The notes beneath the pieces are model-generated. The model was not told where the DNA came from. It was given only the letters and a program-made list of their open reading frames with translations, and searched no databases. Position numbers and translations under genes: made by a program. Positions 7,261 through 17,770 of a stretch of DNA of 64,000 nucleotides are shown one piece after another; the stretch's first letter is position 1, and every line of letters begins with the position of its first letter. Source of the stretch: Chlorobiota bacterium (GTDB lineage: Bacteria > Bacteroidota > Ignavibacteria > OLB7); contig CP065014.1 in NCBI GenBank assembly GCA_016700335.1, positions 2,827,001 to 2,891,000 on the forward strand. The letters run 5' to 3'.

Positions 7261-9789
7261 ATGAAAATAATATTAATTACTTTTTGCTTATTAAGTTTAC
7301 GTTCAAGTAACATTTTTTCAGCAGAAATTAATGCTCTGCAACCAAGACCAAAAGTAGCTTATAATCATTTTGGAGAAAGTTTTACAATTTCTAAAAGCAC
7401 TGTAATTATTACTACTGATAGAAACACCAAGTCAGTTTCGAAAAGCATTTCATTTTTGCAAAAAATCATTAAACAAAAATTAGGTGATACCCTACAAGTT
7501 TTTGATTCTATAACTAATGTAAACGCTATTTATATTGGTGGAAATAACTCTAAATTAATGAATTCTTTATTACAATACATTATACCCAAAGGAGAATTAA
7601 AGCTCAAATCGCAGGGTTATGTGTTAGATATAAATTCTAAAAATATTATTTTATCTGGGTCTGATTCTGATGGGATATTTAATTCTGTAACAACTCTAAT
7701 CCAACTCTTTAATAATTCTAAAAACAATATTTTATTATCTGGTGCTCATATTTGGGATTATCCAGATTATGAAATTAGGTATGTTTTTTCACAACACAAT
7801 ATTTTAACTCAGTTAACTAAAAGTATTAAGAATATACTTGATACGATGGCGATTTATAAACTTAACGGACTACAACAATCGGATTATAAATTAGGTATAT
7901 TAAATATAATGAATAGTAATTATTTTGATTCAGTTTCCAAAATGAAAAGCATAGCCGATTTTGGGAATATCAACGTTATCCCTGCAACATGCGGAATTGG
8001 TTGGTCGAGTCAATTTCTATTTCATGACCCGAATTTGGCAACCGGCTTCCCAGCTTATAGCAAATATTTTGTTGAAGAAGATAGTGGGAGAATAATTCCA
8101 GATAGTAGAGTAACTTTAATAAATGGTGATTTTGAAAATGTTGGTAGTAATGATCAGTTTACTGGTTGGTCTTTTTATGATGGACCAAATCAAAGTGTTT
8201 TTGTAGATAATAATGTTTTTCATTCTGGGTATAAAAGTGCTAGATGTGAAAATTTTACAGTAGGCAATAGTTCTGGTAATTGCCGTTTTAACAAGACGTT
8301 ACAGTGCGATTCCTTTAATTATTATACTATGAGTGCTTGGGTAAAGACTCAAAACTTTGTAGCAGATGAATTCAGACTTTTAGCATTGGGTAATGGTGGG
8401 TTAAATAATGGTAGATCACTTACTTACACATCATTTACAATTCCTCAAACATCAAATGGTTGGATTAAAGTTGAAACAAGGTTTAATACTTTAAATTTCA
8501 ATTCAATTAATTTATATGTTGGTTCATGGGGAGGTAGGTCTGGTACAATATGGATTGATGATTTCAAAATTCAACCAGCAGGAATGTGCAACATTCTAAG
8601 AAGAGCAGGGACACCTTTATGGTTAATCAATAAAGTTACAAAAGAGTTATATGTTGAAGGAAAAGATTTTTCTCCGATTGTTGATTCTATGATTTATAAA
8701 ACTAAAGGTGATTTTGGAATATATCATACCCCTCCACCCATTAAGAGAACTATAGGTGGTAAAATCAAAAATGGTGATACTCTAATTGCATCTTATTATC
8801 ATCCATTAACCTGTGTGGCAGATATTGACGTGTCTGGGTCAGTTATGGTTTCATTATCTGAAGATACATTATATACTCTTATTGAAGATCAAGTTTCAAG
8901 AGTTAATAAAATATTCAACTCGAATTCATTCTTTATGGGTCATGATGAAATTAGAGCTTTTGGATGGGATAGTTCTGATTATAAAAGAAAACTTTCACCG
9001 AGATATATTTTAGCAGATAACATCAAAAAATGCACTGAAATTATAAAGAAAATTAACTCTAGTTCCAGAATATTTATGTGGAGTGATATGGTTGATTCTT
9101 TACATAATGCTGTGAATAATTATTATTTAATTAATGGTGATCTAAGGGGAATATGGAATGATATTCCTAAAGATATAATTATAACAAATTGGAACTTAGG
9201 CAAGCTCGATGCAAGCATGTCTTTTTTTGAAAAGCTTGGGTTTAATCAAATTACCTCACCTTACTATGATGCAGGTAATTCTAATGGAATTAAAAATTCA
9301 AGAATAGAAATGGAAAAACATAAAAACGTATTAGGTAGTATGTATACAACTTGGAATTCTGATTACAGATTTTTACCACAGTTTGCATCATACATGTGGG
9401 GTGCAGGAGCATATATTATTCATTCCCCAATAGATTCAAACCAATTAATGACTACAACATCTACTTTTGATTCTATTAAAATTGAAGCAGATATATTGCC
9501 AGATAATTACGACCAAAGTGATGCAATTATTAGTGCAACTATTGATGGAGTTTATAAAAATGGTAATTTACTAATAGATTTTAAAAAACAAATTTCAAGA
9601 TCTACTGGAAATCATTTCATGGGGTTTATTCCATCAAGTATAAGTTTCATAAAATATAAAATTACTGCTATTAATAAACAAGGCTTTGTTAGAGAAACTC
9701 CGTCATATATTATTGATAAAGTAAGTGGTTTGAGTGGTGTTAAGGAAATTGATTCATCAATTTTAGAATTGAAGTTAAGTAGTAAGTAA
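7261..9789 (+). CDS. Secreted GH20-like glycoside hydrolase with inserted binding module
   Basis: 842 residues with a signal peptide (to about residue 21). Residues ~25-175 look like the N-terminal alpha/beta domain of family 20 hexosaminidases (QPRPKVAYNHFGESF..., QGYVLDINSKNIILSGSD). A TIM-barrel follows with MGHDEIR at about 559-565; D562-E563 are in the place of the catalytic Asp-Glu pair of GH20, although the usual G-G-D-E is G-H-D-E here. Residues ~277-440 form a jelly-roll-like carbohydrate-binding module (LINGDFENVG, TGWSFYDG, TIWIDDFKI) that interrupts the barrel. The likely substrate is a beta-linked amino sugar, but this is inference. It is a single-gene unit, divergent from the small membrane protein gene. 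Confidence 0.7.
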   Translation: MKIILITFCLLSLRSSNIFSAEINALQPRPKVAYNHFGESFTISKSTVIITTDRNTKSVSKSISFLQKIIKQKLGDTLQVFDSITNVNAIYIGGNNSKLMNSLLQYIIPKGELKLKSQGYVLDINSKNIILSGSDSDGIFNSVTTLIQLFNNSKNNILLSGAHIWDYPDYEIRYVFSQHNILTQLTKSIKNILDTMAIYKLNGLQQSDYKLGILNIMNSNYFDSVSKMKSIADFGNINVIPATCGIGWSSQFLFHDPNLATGFPAYSKYFVEEDSGRIIPDSRVTLINGDFENVGSNDQFTGWSFYDGPNQSVFVDNNVFHSGYKSARCENFTVGNSSGNCRFNKTLQCDSFNYYTMSAWVKTQNFVADEFRLLALGNGGLNNGRSLTYTSFTIPQTSNGWIKVETRFNTLNFNSINLYVGSWGGRSGTIWIDDFKIQPAGMCNILRRAGTPLWLINKVTKELYVEGKDFSPIVDSMIYKTKGDFGIYHTPPPIKRTIGGKIKNGDTLIASYYHPLTCVADIDVSGSVMVSLSEDTLYTLIEDQVSRVNKIFNSNSFFMGHDEIRAFGWDSSDYKRKLSPRYILADNIKKCTEIIKKINSSSRIFMWSDMVDSLHNAVNNYYLINGDLRGIWNDIPKDIIITNWNLGKLDASMSFFEKLGFNQITSPYYDAGNSNGIKNSRIEMEKHKNVLGSMYTTWNSDYRFLPQFASYMWGAGAYIIHSPIDSNQLMTTTSTFDSIKIEADILPDNYDQSDAIISATIDGVYKNGNLLIDFKKQISRSTGNHFMGFIPSSISFIKYKITAINKQGFVRETPSYIIDKVSGLSGVKEIDSSILELKLSSK

Positions 9790-9806
9790 TCAAATTAAAC
9801 AGAGAT

Positions 9807-10718
9807 TTAAGCTCTTGGATGATAGCTTTTATGCACCTCTTTTAAATAATCACGATTAACATGAGTGTATATTTGAGTTGTGGAAATATCTGCATGACCT
9901 AACATTTCCTGAACAGCCCTCAAATCAGCACCTCCTTCTAACAAGTGTGTAGCAAATGAATGCCTAAATATATGAGGGTATACATTACTATTTATACCCG
10001 CTAATGAAGCATATTTTTTTGTCATTTCCCAAATAGCATTTCTACTTAAAGCACTTCCACTTGAGTTAAGGAATAATATGTCATCATTTTCTTTACTTTT
10101 TTTTACTAAGTAAATTCTTGATTCTTTTCTGTACTTTTCAACCCAAATTTGAGCTGTCTTACCTATTGGAACAATCCTTTCTTTATTACCTTTACCAATA
10201 ATTCTTATTATATCGTAATCAAAAATCAGGTTTGAAATTTTCAACAATCTTAGTTCAGTAATTCTTAATCCACTTGCATACATCACTTCAAGTATTGCTC
10301 TATCACGAATTGCATATTTAGTATTTTTATCGTCACTAAACACAACTTCTAATATTTTTAATATGTCATCATAAGTTAATACATTTGGTAAATGCCGAGT
10401 TTTCTTTGGTACATCAATATTTTCTGATGGATCCGAATTAGTCTCTTTTTCTAAAAATAAAAATTCATGAAAACCTCTTATTGAACTAACTGCTCTAGCA
10501 ACAGAGCTACCTGCTAAGCCTATGTCACATAATACAAAGATGAATTCTTGAATAACTTTAGAGTTTATAATGTTTAGATCTATAATATTTTTTTCATTTA
10601 AAAACTTAATGTATCTCTGCAAATCAAATTTATAAGAATACAAAGTAAGATTCGCCAAACCTTTCTCCAATAAAAGATATTCGAAGTATTTTTCTAATAA
10701 CAAATTAATTGAATCCAT
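9807..10718 (-). CDS. xerD: Tyrosine recombinase XerD
   Basis: 303 residues, the usual length for Xer recombinases. The N-terminal SAM-like DNA-binding domain (1-~100) is followed by the catalytic domain with R152, K176, H249, R252, H275 and the nucleophile Y284 (TQIYTH). The C-terminus ...VHKSYHPRA matches XerD rather than XerC. With a partner Xer it resolves chromosome dimers at dif. It lies alone between a GH20-like gene and a choice-of-anchor B gene. A paralogous Xer elsewhere would be needed to fix XerC versus XerD. Confidence 0.85.
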   Translation of the reverse strand: MDSINLLLEKYFEYLLLEKGLANLTLYSYKFDLQRYIKFLNEKNIIDLNIINSKVIQEFIFVLCDIGLAGSSVARAVSSIRGFHEFLFLEKETNSDPSENIDVPKKTRHLPNVLTYDDILKILEVVFSDDKNTKYAIRDRAILEVMYASGLRITELRLLKISNLIFDYDIIRIIGKGNKERIVPIGKTAQIWVEKYRKESRIYLVKKSKENDDILFLNSSGSALSRNAIWEMTKKYASLAGINSNVYPHIFRHSFATHLLEGGADLRAVQEMLGHADISTTQIYTHVNRDYLKEVHKSYHPRA

Positions 10719-10749
10719 TTAACAAATTTAATATTAATGACTTTCTCTA

Positions 10750-10795
10750 TAATAAATAAAAATACCCTGAAACAATTTTGAAATATGTTTCAGGG
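10750..10795 (-). terminator. Rho-independent terminator of the choice-of-anchor B gene
   Basis: Stem CCCTGAAAC (10765-10773) with GTTTCAGGG (10787-10795). The minus strand runs on into ATTTTTATTTATT, and the plus side is also T-rich. Confidence 0.8.
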
Positions 10796-10819
10796 TTTCA
10801 ATATTTTTATTTTAACAAC

Positions 10820-13267
10820 TTACTCTTTAATGAACTTTCCAGTTACTTGAGTATTTATAAATTTAATAACATAATTATAAGCTCCACTTTGAAGTTCAGA
10901 GGCTGGAACCCTTACAACACTTCTTCCTGAGTTTGCAATTCTTTTATTTGAAGTTAATACTCTTTCACCAGTTATATTATAAATCTCAATAGTAGCATTT
11001 TGTTGAGGTTCAGAAAGCATCATTTCAAAAATTATATCTTGTGCTACAGGATTACCTAACACTTTTACAAGGAACGTAGTATCATCCCTATAATTATCAA
11101 CATTTTTTACTATCAAATCTGAAACACTAAAATCGTCCATACCAGCTTCAACTAATGAAGGATTTCCTAAATCAGATCCAACAATTCTAAACTGAGTTTG
11201 TGATGTTTGATTTACAAATTTTTTTATATTATAACTTTTTTCAAACCATTTTTGAGGTGAATCTGCAATAACATCAATTAAATTCCAAATTACTCCTCCA
11301 TCATTTGATATGTATATTTTCAATGAATCATCAGGTGAGTTCTGAACATTTCCATCTCTTGAATACCACAACCAACAATTGAGAACTGGATTTGTGTATG
11401 AACTTAAATCCATTATAGGGGAGGTTAATGTAACAGTTCCACTGTCAATATCAGTTGTTCCAGCTCCAGATTCAGAACCAGCAATTCCAGTAATAAATGC
11501 ATTATTTTGGAAAGGGAATTTAGCAGAATGATCTTCTCCAGGTTGAATCTCTACTAAACCACGACCTTGAACCTGTGTTCTTGTTCTAATAGGCACTCCT
11601 TTTTCCCAATGACTTATGAGTACACCTTTATCTTTTGAATCTGTAAATGACCAACCAAAATCAAGTTCAGCATCATCAAAATATCCATTGTTTAAAGTCA
11701 CATTAATAATTCCATTTTTAGAAGAAGTAGTACTTACTAGTTCAGAATTAAAACCCCAAGCACCAACATATATCTGATATAAACTATCTTTTGGTAAATA
11801 AATTGGGATTTGAGAATCAACTGAATTTCCATATTCTGGTCTATTAATAACTCTAAATGAAAACTTCGGAATGTCTTGTTTTGTTTTACCATCAATAGCA
11901 ACAATTTTATAATTAGAAAGTGCCATTTGAGTCATTTCAATATTGTATATATTTCCTTCTTTAGTAACATTCAGTTTTCCAGAAGTTGGAAAATAATTTA
12001 TAACAGCTGCATTAAAATTTAAAGTGTCAATAGCCCCGTAATAACTATATCTCCCTTGATTGTCTGAAAGAATCTGTTTACCAAGTTTTGGTATAATTAT
12101 TGGGACATTCGCAATTGGTAATTTAGTTACAGCATCAGTTACAACTCCATTAATACTACCTTTAATTACTTTTGAGATGTTAAAAACATACAATCCATTT
12201 TGCATATCACTAGCAATTATTTTACCACTTTTAAAGTAAGGATAAGTTTCCCAATTTCCGCTATACCCACCATTAGGACCTAAGTAAGTATCGTAGTATC
12301 CAATTTCAGCAGGATGAATTGGATCACTAATATCAACTATTCTAGTGCCAGCAGTATACCATGCAATAACTGCAATATCCCCTTTTGTATGTACATTATG
12401 AATAATTTCATCAAGCGATGGAGTCCAATCTGTCACTTTTGAGATATTATTTATATCAGATCTATCCCATATTTTCAAAGTTTTGGCAGTTGTTCCTACC
12501 TCATCGGTAGTCATAATGTACTTACTATTCACAGTTAAATCGGAGTTATGAGTTCCAGCACCAGGGTATCTAATATCAGTAACAAATTGAGGATTTTTTC
12601 TGTCTTTGCCTAGATATACAATATCTAATCTCCCATCATTTATAGCTGAACAGTACATTGTATCATTTTTGATAATAGCATCATGAACATATCTTCCAGT
12701 CCATTTCCCAACAATTTTTGGGTTAATTGGATCAATTGATACATCATAAATAAAAGTACCACCATTTACACCAGCTTGGGCTTGTGTTCCATGAACGTAA
12801 ATAAAACTACCTTCTTGAGAAATAGTGTGTGCAGTTTTATAAAGTGAAGTATCATTTTTGACTAGAGTGGCACTTGTTGGTAATTTAGTTAAATCAATGA
12901 TTTGAAGTCCATCTCCATTTCCTCCACTCCCTTCAGTTACTACATATGCATAACCATTTACTGCTTTTAGTTCTCTCCATCCACTCGGAGTTCCTGGAAT
13001 AAAAGCAACTTGCTTTATTGGCTTATCACTAATATCAATTATATGAGTACCATTGTAACCACCTAACAAGGCATATTCTCTTCCATCTTTTGATGTATAA
13101 CCCCAAAGTGCTGAATACCTTTCTTGTGCATTTTTAGGTGGTGAAGGATTTAAAGTATCGAATAAAACTGTATTATAATTTCTAATTTTTTGTTGTGAAT
13201 GTGCACTAATTATTATAATAAAAAGTAGAATTATTAATGTTACATTTTTTTTCATTAAGTTATTCAT
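10820..13267 (-). CDS. Choice-of-anchor B protein with type IX sorting domain
   Basis: 815 residues, secreted. After the signal peptide, residues ~25-370 carry LVIVD-type propeller repeats typical of choice-of-anchor B family proteins (THIIDISDKPIKQVAFI, VDISDPIHPAEIGYYD). About 375-460 is a carboxypeptidase-regulatory-like domain (INGVVTDAVTKLPIANVP). About 560-720 is a MAM/jelly-roll-like region (VTLTSPIMDLSSYTNPVLNC). The last ~80 residues are a type A sorting domain (NPVAQDIIFEM ... GAYNYVIKF). It is therefore exported through the type IX secretion system and anchored or released at the cell surface. No enzymatic role is visible. Confidence 0.85.
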   Translation of the reverse strand: MNNLMKKNVTLIILLFIIIISAHSQQKIRNYNTVLFDTLNPSPPKNAQERYSALWGYTSKDGREYALLGGYNGTHIIDISDKPIKQVAFIPGTPSGWRELKAVNGYAYVVTEGSGGNGDGLQIIDLTKLPTSATLVKNDTSLYKTAHTISQEGSFIYVHGTQAQAGVNGGTFIYDVSIDPINPKIVGKWTGRYVHDAIIKNDTMYCSAINDGRLDIVYLGKDRKNPQFVTDIRYPGAGTHNSDLTVNSKYIMTTDEVGTTAKTLKIWDRSDINNISKVTDWTPSLDEIIHNVHTKGDIAVIAWYTAGTRIVDISDPIHPAEIGYYDTYLGPNGGYSGNWETYPYFKSGKIIASDMQNGLYVFNISKVIKGSINGVVTDAVTKLPIANVPIIIPKLGKQILSDNQGRYSYYGAIDTLNFNAAVINYFPTSGKLNVTKEGNIYNIEMTQMALSNYKIVAIDGKTKQDIPKFSFRVINRPEYGNSVDSQIPIYLPKDSLYQIYVGAWGFNSELVSTTSSKNGIINVTLNNGYFDDAELDFGWSFTDSKDKGVLISHWEKGVPIRTRTQVQGRGLVEIQPGEDHSAKFPFQNNAFITGIAGSESGAGTTDIDSGTVTLTSPIMDLSSYTNPVLNCWLWYSRDGNVQNSPDDSLKIYISNDGGVIWNLIDVIADSPQKWFEKSYNIKKFVNQTSQTQFRIVGSDLGNPSLVEAGMDDFSVSDLIVKNVDNYRDDTTFLVKVLGNPVAQDIIFEMMLSEPQQNATIEIYNITGERVLTSNKRIANSGRSVVRVPASELQSGAYNYVIKFINTQVTGKFIKE

Positions 13268-13403
13268 AATTAATTATTGGTTTTTAATAATGACACTTTG
13301 TATATCTGTAATTTTCATTTAACTGATATATACATAAATCTAAAAGTTAAAAATTATCAAATTCAAAGGGTTGCGAATATATAACAACTTAGTAAATTAC
13401 AAA

Positions 13404-14015
13404 ATGAAAGATTTTTTAATGAATTTAAAGTTAGAAAAGTTAATTGCAGTTGTAAGAGAACCTAGTTTTGAAAGAGGTTTAGAAATTACCAATTCTTTAT
13501 TAGAAATTGGAGTCAAAAATATTGAGATAACTTTAACAACTCCAAATGCATTTAAAATTGTAGAAGCATTAATTATAAATGATAAAAATATTTTTGTTGG
13601 AATTGGTAGTGTATTTACAAAAAATGAATTATTGAAAGGAATTGATTTAGGAATTAGCTTTTATGCCTCACCAATTTTTAATAAAGATCTAGTTGAATTA
13701 GCTAAAAATAAAAATGTAATTTCCATGCCTGGCGCTTTAAGTCCTACAGAAATTTTCCAAGCGAATGCTTTAGGTGCAGATATTATAAAAATTTTTCCTA
13801 TGCCTTGTGATGGAGTAAATTTCATCAAATCCATATTAGCTCCAATGCCATTTTTGAAAATAGCTCCAAGTGGTGGTGTTAATCATGAGAACATTTGTGA
13901 TTATATTAATGCTGGGGCTACAGCAGTAAATGTAGGTACTTGGTTGACTTCTGGAAGTAAAATTGATATTACAAATAAATTCAATTTGTTGAAAATTAGC
14001 TTAAAAGAAATTTGA
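13404..14015 (+). CDS. eda: KDPG/KHG-type aldolase
   Basis: 203 residues from the ATG at 13404; a longer TTG frame from 13371 is unlikely. TIM-barrel aldolase of the 2-dehydro-3-deoxyphosphogluconate / 4-hydroxy-2-oxoglutarate family. It shows LIAVVRE at the start, the base Glu in VKNIEITL (E41), the Schiff-base Lys in GADIIKIFP (K129) and the phosphate-binding GGV...GATAVNVGTWL. The Arg that follows the catalytic Glu in E. coli Eda (TLRT) is Thr here (TLTT), so the exact substrate is uncertain. No edd or sugar kinase gene is nearby. Confidence 0.75.
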   Translation: MKDFLMNLKLEKLIAVVREPSFERGLEITNSLLEIGVKNIEITLTTPNAFKIVEALIINDKNIFVGIGSVFTKNELLKGIDLGISFYASPIFNKDLVELAKNKNVISMPGALSPTEIFQANALGADIIKIFPMPCDGVNFIKSILAPMPFLKIAPSGGVNHENICDYINAGATAVNVGTWLTSGSKIDITNKFNLLKISLKEI

Positions 14016-14083
14016 AATTTGTTTGTTTAAATTATTTTATTAATTTAAAATCTATTTAACAGAATTATAAAAAACTATAAATA

Positions 14084-14506
14084 ATGAAACATATTTATTT
14101 GTCTCTAATCTTAGTAATCACATTTTTATTTGTTTCAAATATTCTTATCATTTCTCGAGCTAGATTAAACAATAAATCAAGGGATGTAGAATTTATTTAC
14201 TCTGATGGGAATAATAACTTTTATATTATAACAAAGAATTATTTAAAATATGTTCCAGTTAATCCAAATGAAAGTTCAACTGGGACTTATAGTGGTGGTA
14301 AAGCAACTGTTAAAAAAATCACTAAAAATGATTTCAATGAATTTAAAATTTTAACATTAAAACTGTTTAAATCAAAAAATCAATTCCCTATTACTAAGGT
14401 TAAGGGGTCAGGTCAACTTAGTTATAAAAAGAAAAGTTTACTTTTGAGAAATAATTCAAATGAAAAACTTGAAATTGAAACATTGTTAATGAAATTAATA
14501 AAATAA
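14084..14506 (+). CDS. Hypothetical protein with N-terminal membrane helix
   Basis: 140 residues, basic. Residues 5-25 are a hydrophobic signal or anchor (YLSLILVITFLFVSNILII). The rest is a small polar domain with no recognised motif. It lies 68 bases behind the aldolase gene on the same strand and ends 12 bases from the convergent LuxR gene. Function unknown. Confidence 0.5.
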   Translation: MKHIYLSLILVITFLFVSNILIISRARLNNKSRDVEFIYSDGNNNFYIITKNYLKYVPVNPNESSTGTYSGGKATVKKITKNDFNEFKILTLKLFKSKNQFPITKVKGSGQLSYKKKSLLLRNNSNEKLEIETLLMKLIK

Positions 14507-14518
14507 TTTTTAATCGAA

Positions 14519-16444
14519 TTATAAAGTAATTAAAAAAGCTTCTAATTTTAAGTCAACTAAATCCAATTTTTTTTGAATGTGATATCTATGATTTTCAACA
14601 GTTCGTTTTGATAGAAAAAGTACATTAGCAACTTCTTGAGTATTAAGACCAGTCTTAATTAAAGAACATATTTTAATCTCAGTAATTGTTAACTTATTCA
14701 AACTTTTTTCTAAAAGTTTAGAACTAAAACTAGGATTTAAAACAACAAATCTTTTTTCAAATTCTAACCAATCTTTGTCTGATTCAACATTTGAATTTAT
14801 ATGTTTTGCTATATTTTTTATAAATTCATTAGTCTCTGATATATCATCAGAAATTTGAATTTTTATATCATTTAAAAATTCATTTTTATTCACTAATTGA
14901 AGTGCTAACATGCTTAACTCTTTCTTTTTCATCTCTAGTTCATTATATAATTGATCTGCTTTAACTCTATTGTTTTCGGCTTGTTGCATAGCCCTTTCTG
15001 TATCTAATTGAACAAACACTGCTTGCACTCTTTGAGAAACATTAAGATTCAAAATTTCATCCTTAGTTTGATGAAATAATTTATGAAAATTAAATGCCTT
15101 TTTAAAATCCTTTTTAAATTCATAAATCTGTGAAAGTTGCTCATAACAAATATGCAACAAGGAATTTATACTTTTAGATTTAACAATTTCTATTGCTTCA
15201 TTTGTAATTTTTAAAGCAGTATTTAAATTACCTAAACTTATCAATAATTCGCCCTTCATAATTAATGAATTTGCTAAACTAATTGATAAATTTTCACTCT
15301 CCAATATTTGTATTGCTTTATTACAGTAACTTAAAGCATCATTCTTTTTACCTATAGATTTAAATGCTTGAGAGTATTTAACATAACAATTAGCTAAAGC
15401 TTCTGAACTTTCAATTTCAATGCTTAAACCTATTGATTCTTCTATTTTTTTTAATCCATTCTCATCATTAAATTTCTCTACTTCAATAAAGCCAATACTA
15501 CTTAACTCAGAAATAATATAGTATTTATCATTCATATTCTTCGCCAAATCTAAAGTAATATAACTTTCTTCTAATACTTCTTTAAATTTTCCTAAATTAA
15601 AGTAACAAGCAATTAATAGAGAATGACTTCTTCTCATTAAATCTAGATACCTAGGGTAACTCGGCATTATCAATAATTTACATTCTTCAATTATATTCAG
15701 ACTTAACTCGTAATTACCTAACTCCAATTGAATATCAGCTAAACTCAATTTTGCATATATTACTCCTTCTGGTTCATTTAATATTTTTTTTAAAGAAATA
15801 TTTTTCTCAATTAATTGTATGCATTTTATAATGTTTCCTAAATGTAATTCTGATGAAATTATATTTCCTAATGCTACAGATTGAAAAAACAAGTCATTTT
15901 CTTTTATCCCTTTTTCATATAATTCATTTGAAATTAAATGCATTTTTTTGAAATCACCTTTTCTACCATAATACATTGAAAGAGCGTGTTGGAGACGCAT
16001 TATTTCTATGGTATCATCTTGAGTTTCAGCAATTTCAAGTCCTTTAAGTAGATTAGATTTAGCTTTTTTCATATCTCCAATCTTCATATAAGCATTTCCT
16101 AAGTTCCTAAATATGCTCGTTGTAAGATTAAAATCTGATGCTTCTTCAGATAATTTTAAAGCTAAACTTGAATACTCAATTCCCTTGAGTGTATCAAGTG
16201 AGGGAGACATTATATAAACTGTTCCTAATAATGAGTTCCCTTTTGCAATACTAACTTTTTTATTACGTTTATTTGCTACCTCTAGATAATAATTTGATAC
16301 TTCTAGTGTTTTTGCTAAATCATACTTTAAATAGAAATTGTATAATAATATTAAAATTTCAAACACATCATCTGAATTTTTATTTCGATGAAATCTTTTT
16401 TCTAACTCAATAAGAGTTAATGAACTTAATTCTTTTTTATTCAT
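14519..16444 (-). CDS. TPR-repeat transcriptional regulator with LuxR-type HTH
   Basis: 641 residues, no signal peptide and no membrane helix. Residues ~10-430 are TPR-like helical repeats, ~465-530 a predicted coiled coil (LDTERAMQQAENNRVKADQL), and the C-terminus (~575-641) a LuxR/GerE helix-turn-helix (LTITEIKICSLIKTGLNTQE ... SKRTVENHRYHIQKKL). Related Bacteroidota regulators carry a membrane helix between TPR and HTH; this one appears soluble. Ligand and targets are unknown. It stands upstream of two secreted-protein genes on the same strand order, but with its own start region. Confidence 0.8.
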   Translation of the reverse strand: MNKKELSSLTLIELEKRFHRNKNSDDVFEILILLYNFYLKYDLAKTLEVSNYYLEVANKRNKKVSIAKGNSLLGTVYIMSPSLDTLKGIEYSSLALKLSEEASDFNLTTSIFRNLGNAYMKIGDMKKAKSNLLKGLEIAETQDDTIEIMRLQHALSMYYGRKGDFKKMHLISNELYEKGIKENDLFFQSVALGNIISSELHLGNIIKCIQLIEKNISLKKILNEPEGVIYAKLSLADIQLELGNYELSLNIIEECKLLIMPSYPRYLDLMRRSHSLLIACYFNLGKFKEVLEESYITLDLAKNMNDKYYIISELSSIGFIEVEKFNDENGLKKIEESIGLSIEIESSEALANCYVKYSQAFKSIGKKNDALSYCNKAIQILESENLSISLANSLIMKGELLISLGNLNTALKITNEAIEIVKSKSINSLLHICYEQLSQIYEFKKDFKKAFNFHKLFHQTKDEILNLNVSQRVQAVFVQLDTERAMQQAENNRVKADQLYNELEMKKKELSMLALQLVNKNEFLNDIKIQISDDISETNEFIKNIAKHINSNVESDKDWLEFEKRFVVLNPSFSSKLLEKSLNKLTITEIKICSLIKTGLNTQEVANVLFLSKRTVENHRYHIQKKLDLVDLKLEAFLITL

Positions 16445-16490
16445 ATTTTAAAATAAGAATAAATCTTAATGGAAAAAACTAGACTTTAAT

Positions 16491-16542
16491 TAAAAAATTT
16501 AAATGGTTATTTTTAATTTAAAGAAACTATTAATAACCATTT
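16491..16542 (-). terminator. Likely terminator after the CARDB-like gene
   Basis: Stem AAATGGTTAT (16501-16510) with ATAACCATTT (16533-16542); the minus strand then reads AAATTTTTTA. The 22-base loop is long and the stem AT-rich, so it is weaker than the others in the window. Confidence 0.55.
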
Positions 16543-16600
16543 ATTAAATTATAATTTACTTATCAGATATCTATATTTTTTTTATAAAATATGAATAATT

Positions 16601-17734
16601 CTAACGAATAGTTTTTACATTATTTAACTCTGATACTTCAGTAACAACTCCATTTACATCTACTTCTATAATAACTCCTTCATCGTACCATTGTGCAGGT
16701 CTGCCTTGCTCCGTTACTCCTCCTCCATCACCACTAACAATAACATCAGGCACTCCATTTGCTGGATCACCTCTGTTTATACAAGTTAACAATAACCGTC
16801 TTGAGTTTGGTCTTGTTGGCATATCTATAAATAATTTTGAACCCCCATCTATTCTTTGAATGGTCTTTTCAAGTATTAAATTTCCATTTATTTTTTTTAC
16901 TCTTACAACAAATGGGGTTTCAATAGGAATTGCTGTAGGATTTGTAATCAATATTTGTGGTGATTTTACTAAAATTCCTTTTTTATTACCTGGCAATATT
17001 ATATCTTGAGAAACTATATCAGGCAAATCTTCTCCACAATTAAATACTTGATGATGTAGGTTGAACCTTGATTGTAAAACTGCACCAGTAATATCTTCTG
17101 CAACTAAATCTGGGATTCCAACAGTGATTGTTGTATTTGTGAAACCACCATTAATTGGGTTAAAGCAATGATCAAAACTATTAGTTGAAATATTTTTATT
17201 TACATCAGTTTTAAACTCATATTTAATTTGAGTTGGTGATTCAGATATTAGCTTTTGATTTAATAATGAATTTGGTTTTAAAGTTAAACCAGTTAAGTTT
17301 TGTCCACTGACTGATAAAGTACATAGTTTATCTTTTAAATAACCATTTGAAGAATTTCGAGGTTCAATACTGCAATTTATAAGTTTTGGTCTAAGTGCAA
17401 ATTTTAAGATAATTTTTTCGGTACTACTTAACCTTAGCGTGCATAATCCTGAGCTGTTTTGAGATAAAAGTCTGAATTGAATTTGTTTATATTGTCCTAT
17501 GTATGTTGAAATCTTTTTTCTATCTATAGTAACTGGAAAATTAGATTCAGTTATTGGATATCCGTTTGGGAAAACATCTGGGAAATCTGCAAAAACTATA
17601 AATCCTATATCGCTAGCAATTTCTATTGATGAGTTTGGTAAAAAAGTTCTACATGTTCTTACTGAATCAATTCTTGCTTCAGCAATAGATATCACTAAGA
17701 TTGATAAACAGATTGATATTAATATTTTTTTCAT
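16601..17734 (-). CDS. Secreted CARDB-like protein
   Basis: 377 residues with a signal peptide (MKKILISICLSILVISIAEA). The first half has no recognised family. The C-terminal ~160 residues resemble a CARDB (cell-adhesion-related) Ig-like domain: PDIVSQDIILPGNK, then the closing strand IIEVDVNGVVTEVSELNN. Two Cys in the middle could pair. It is the downstream partner of the caspase-like gene (93 bases apart, same strand), so the two may be produced together. Function unknown. Confidence 0.6.
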   Translation of the reverse strand: MKKILISICLSILVISIAEARIDSVRTCRTFLPNSSIEIASDIGFIVFADFPDVFPNGYPITESNFPVTIDRKKISTYIGQYKQIQFRLLSQNSSGLCTLRLSSTEKIILKFALRPKLINCSIEPRNSSNGYLKDKLCTLSVSGQNLTGLTLKPNSLLNQKLISESPTQIKYEFKTDVNKNISTNSFDHCFNPINGGFTNTTITVGIPDLVAEDITGAVLQSRFNLHHQVFNCGEDLPDIVSQDIILPGNKKGILVKSPQILITNPTAIPIETPFVVRVKKINGNLILEKTIQRIDGGSKLFIDMPTRPNSRRLLLTCINRGDPANGVPDVIVSGDGGGVTEQGRPAQWYDEGVIIEVDVNGVVTEVSELNNVKTIR

Positions 17735-17770
17735 TTGTATTTTTTTTTAGTAGTTTGTTTATTACCTAAC

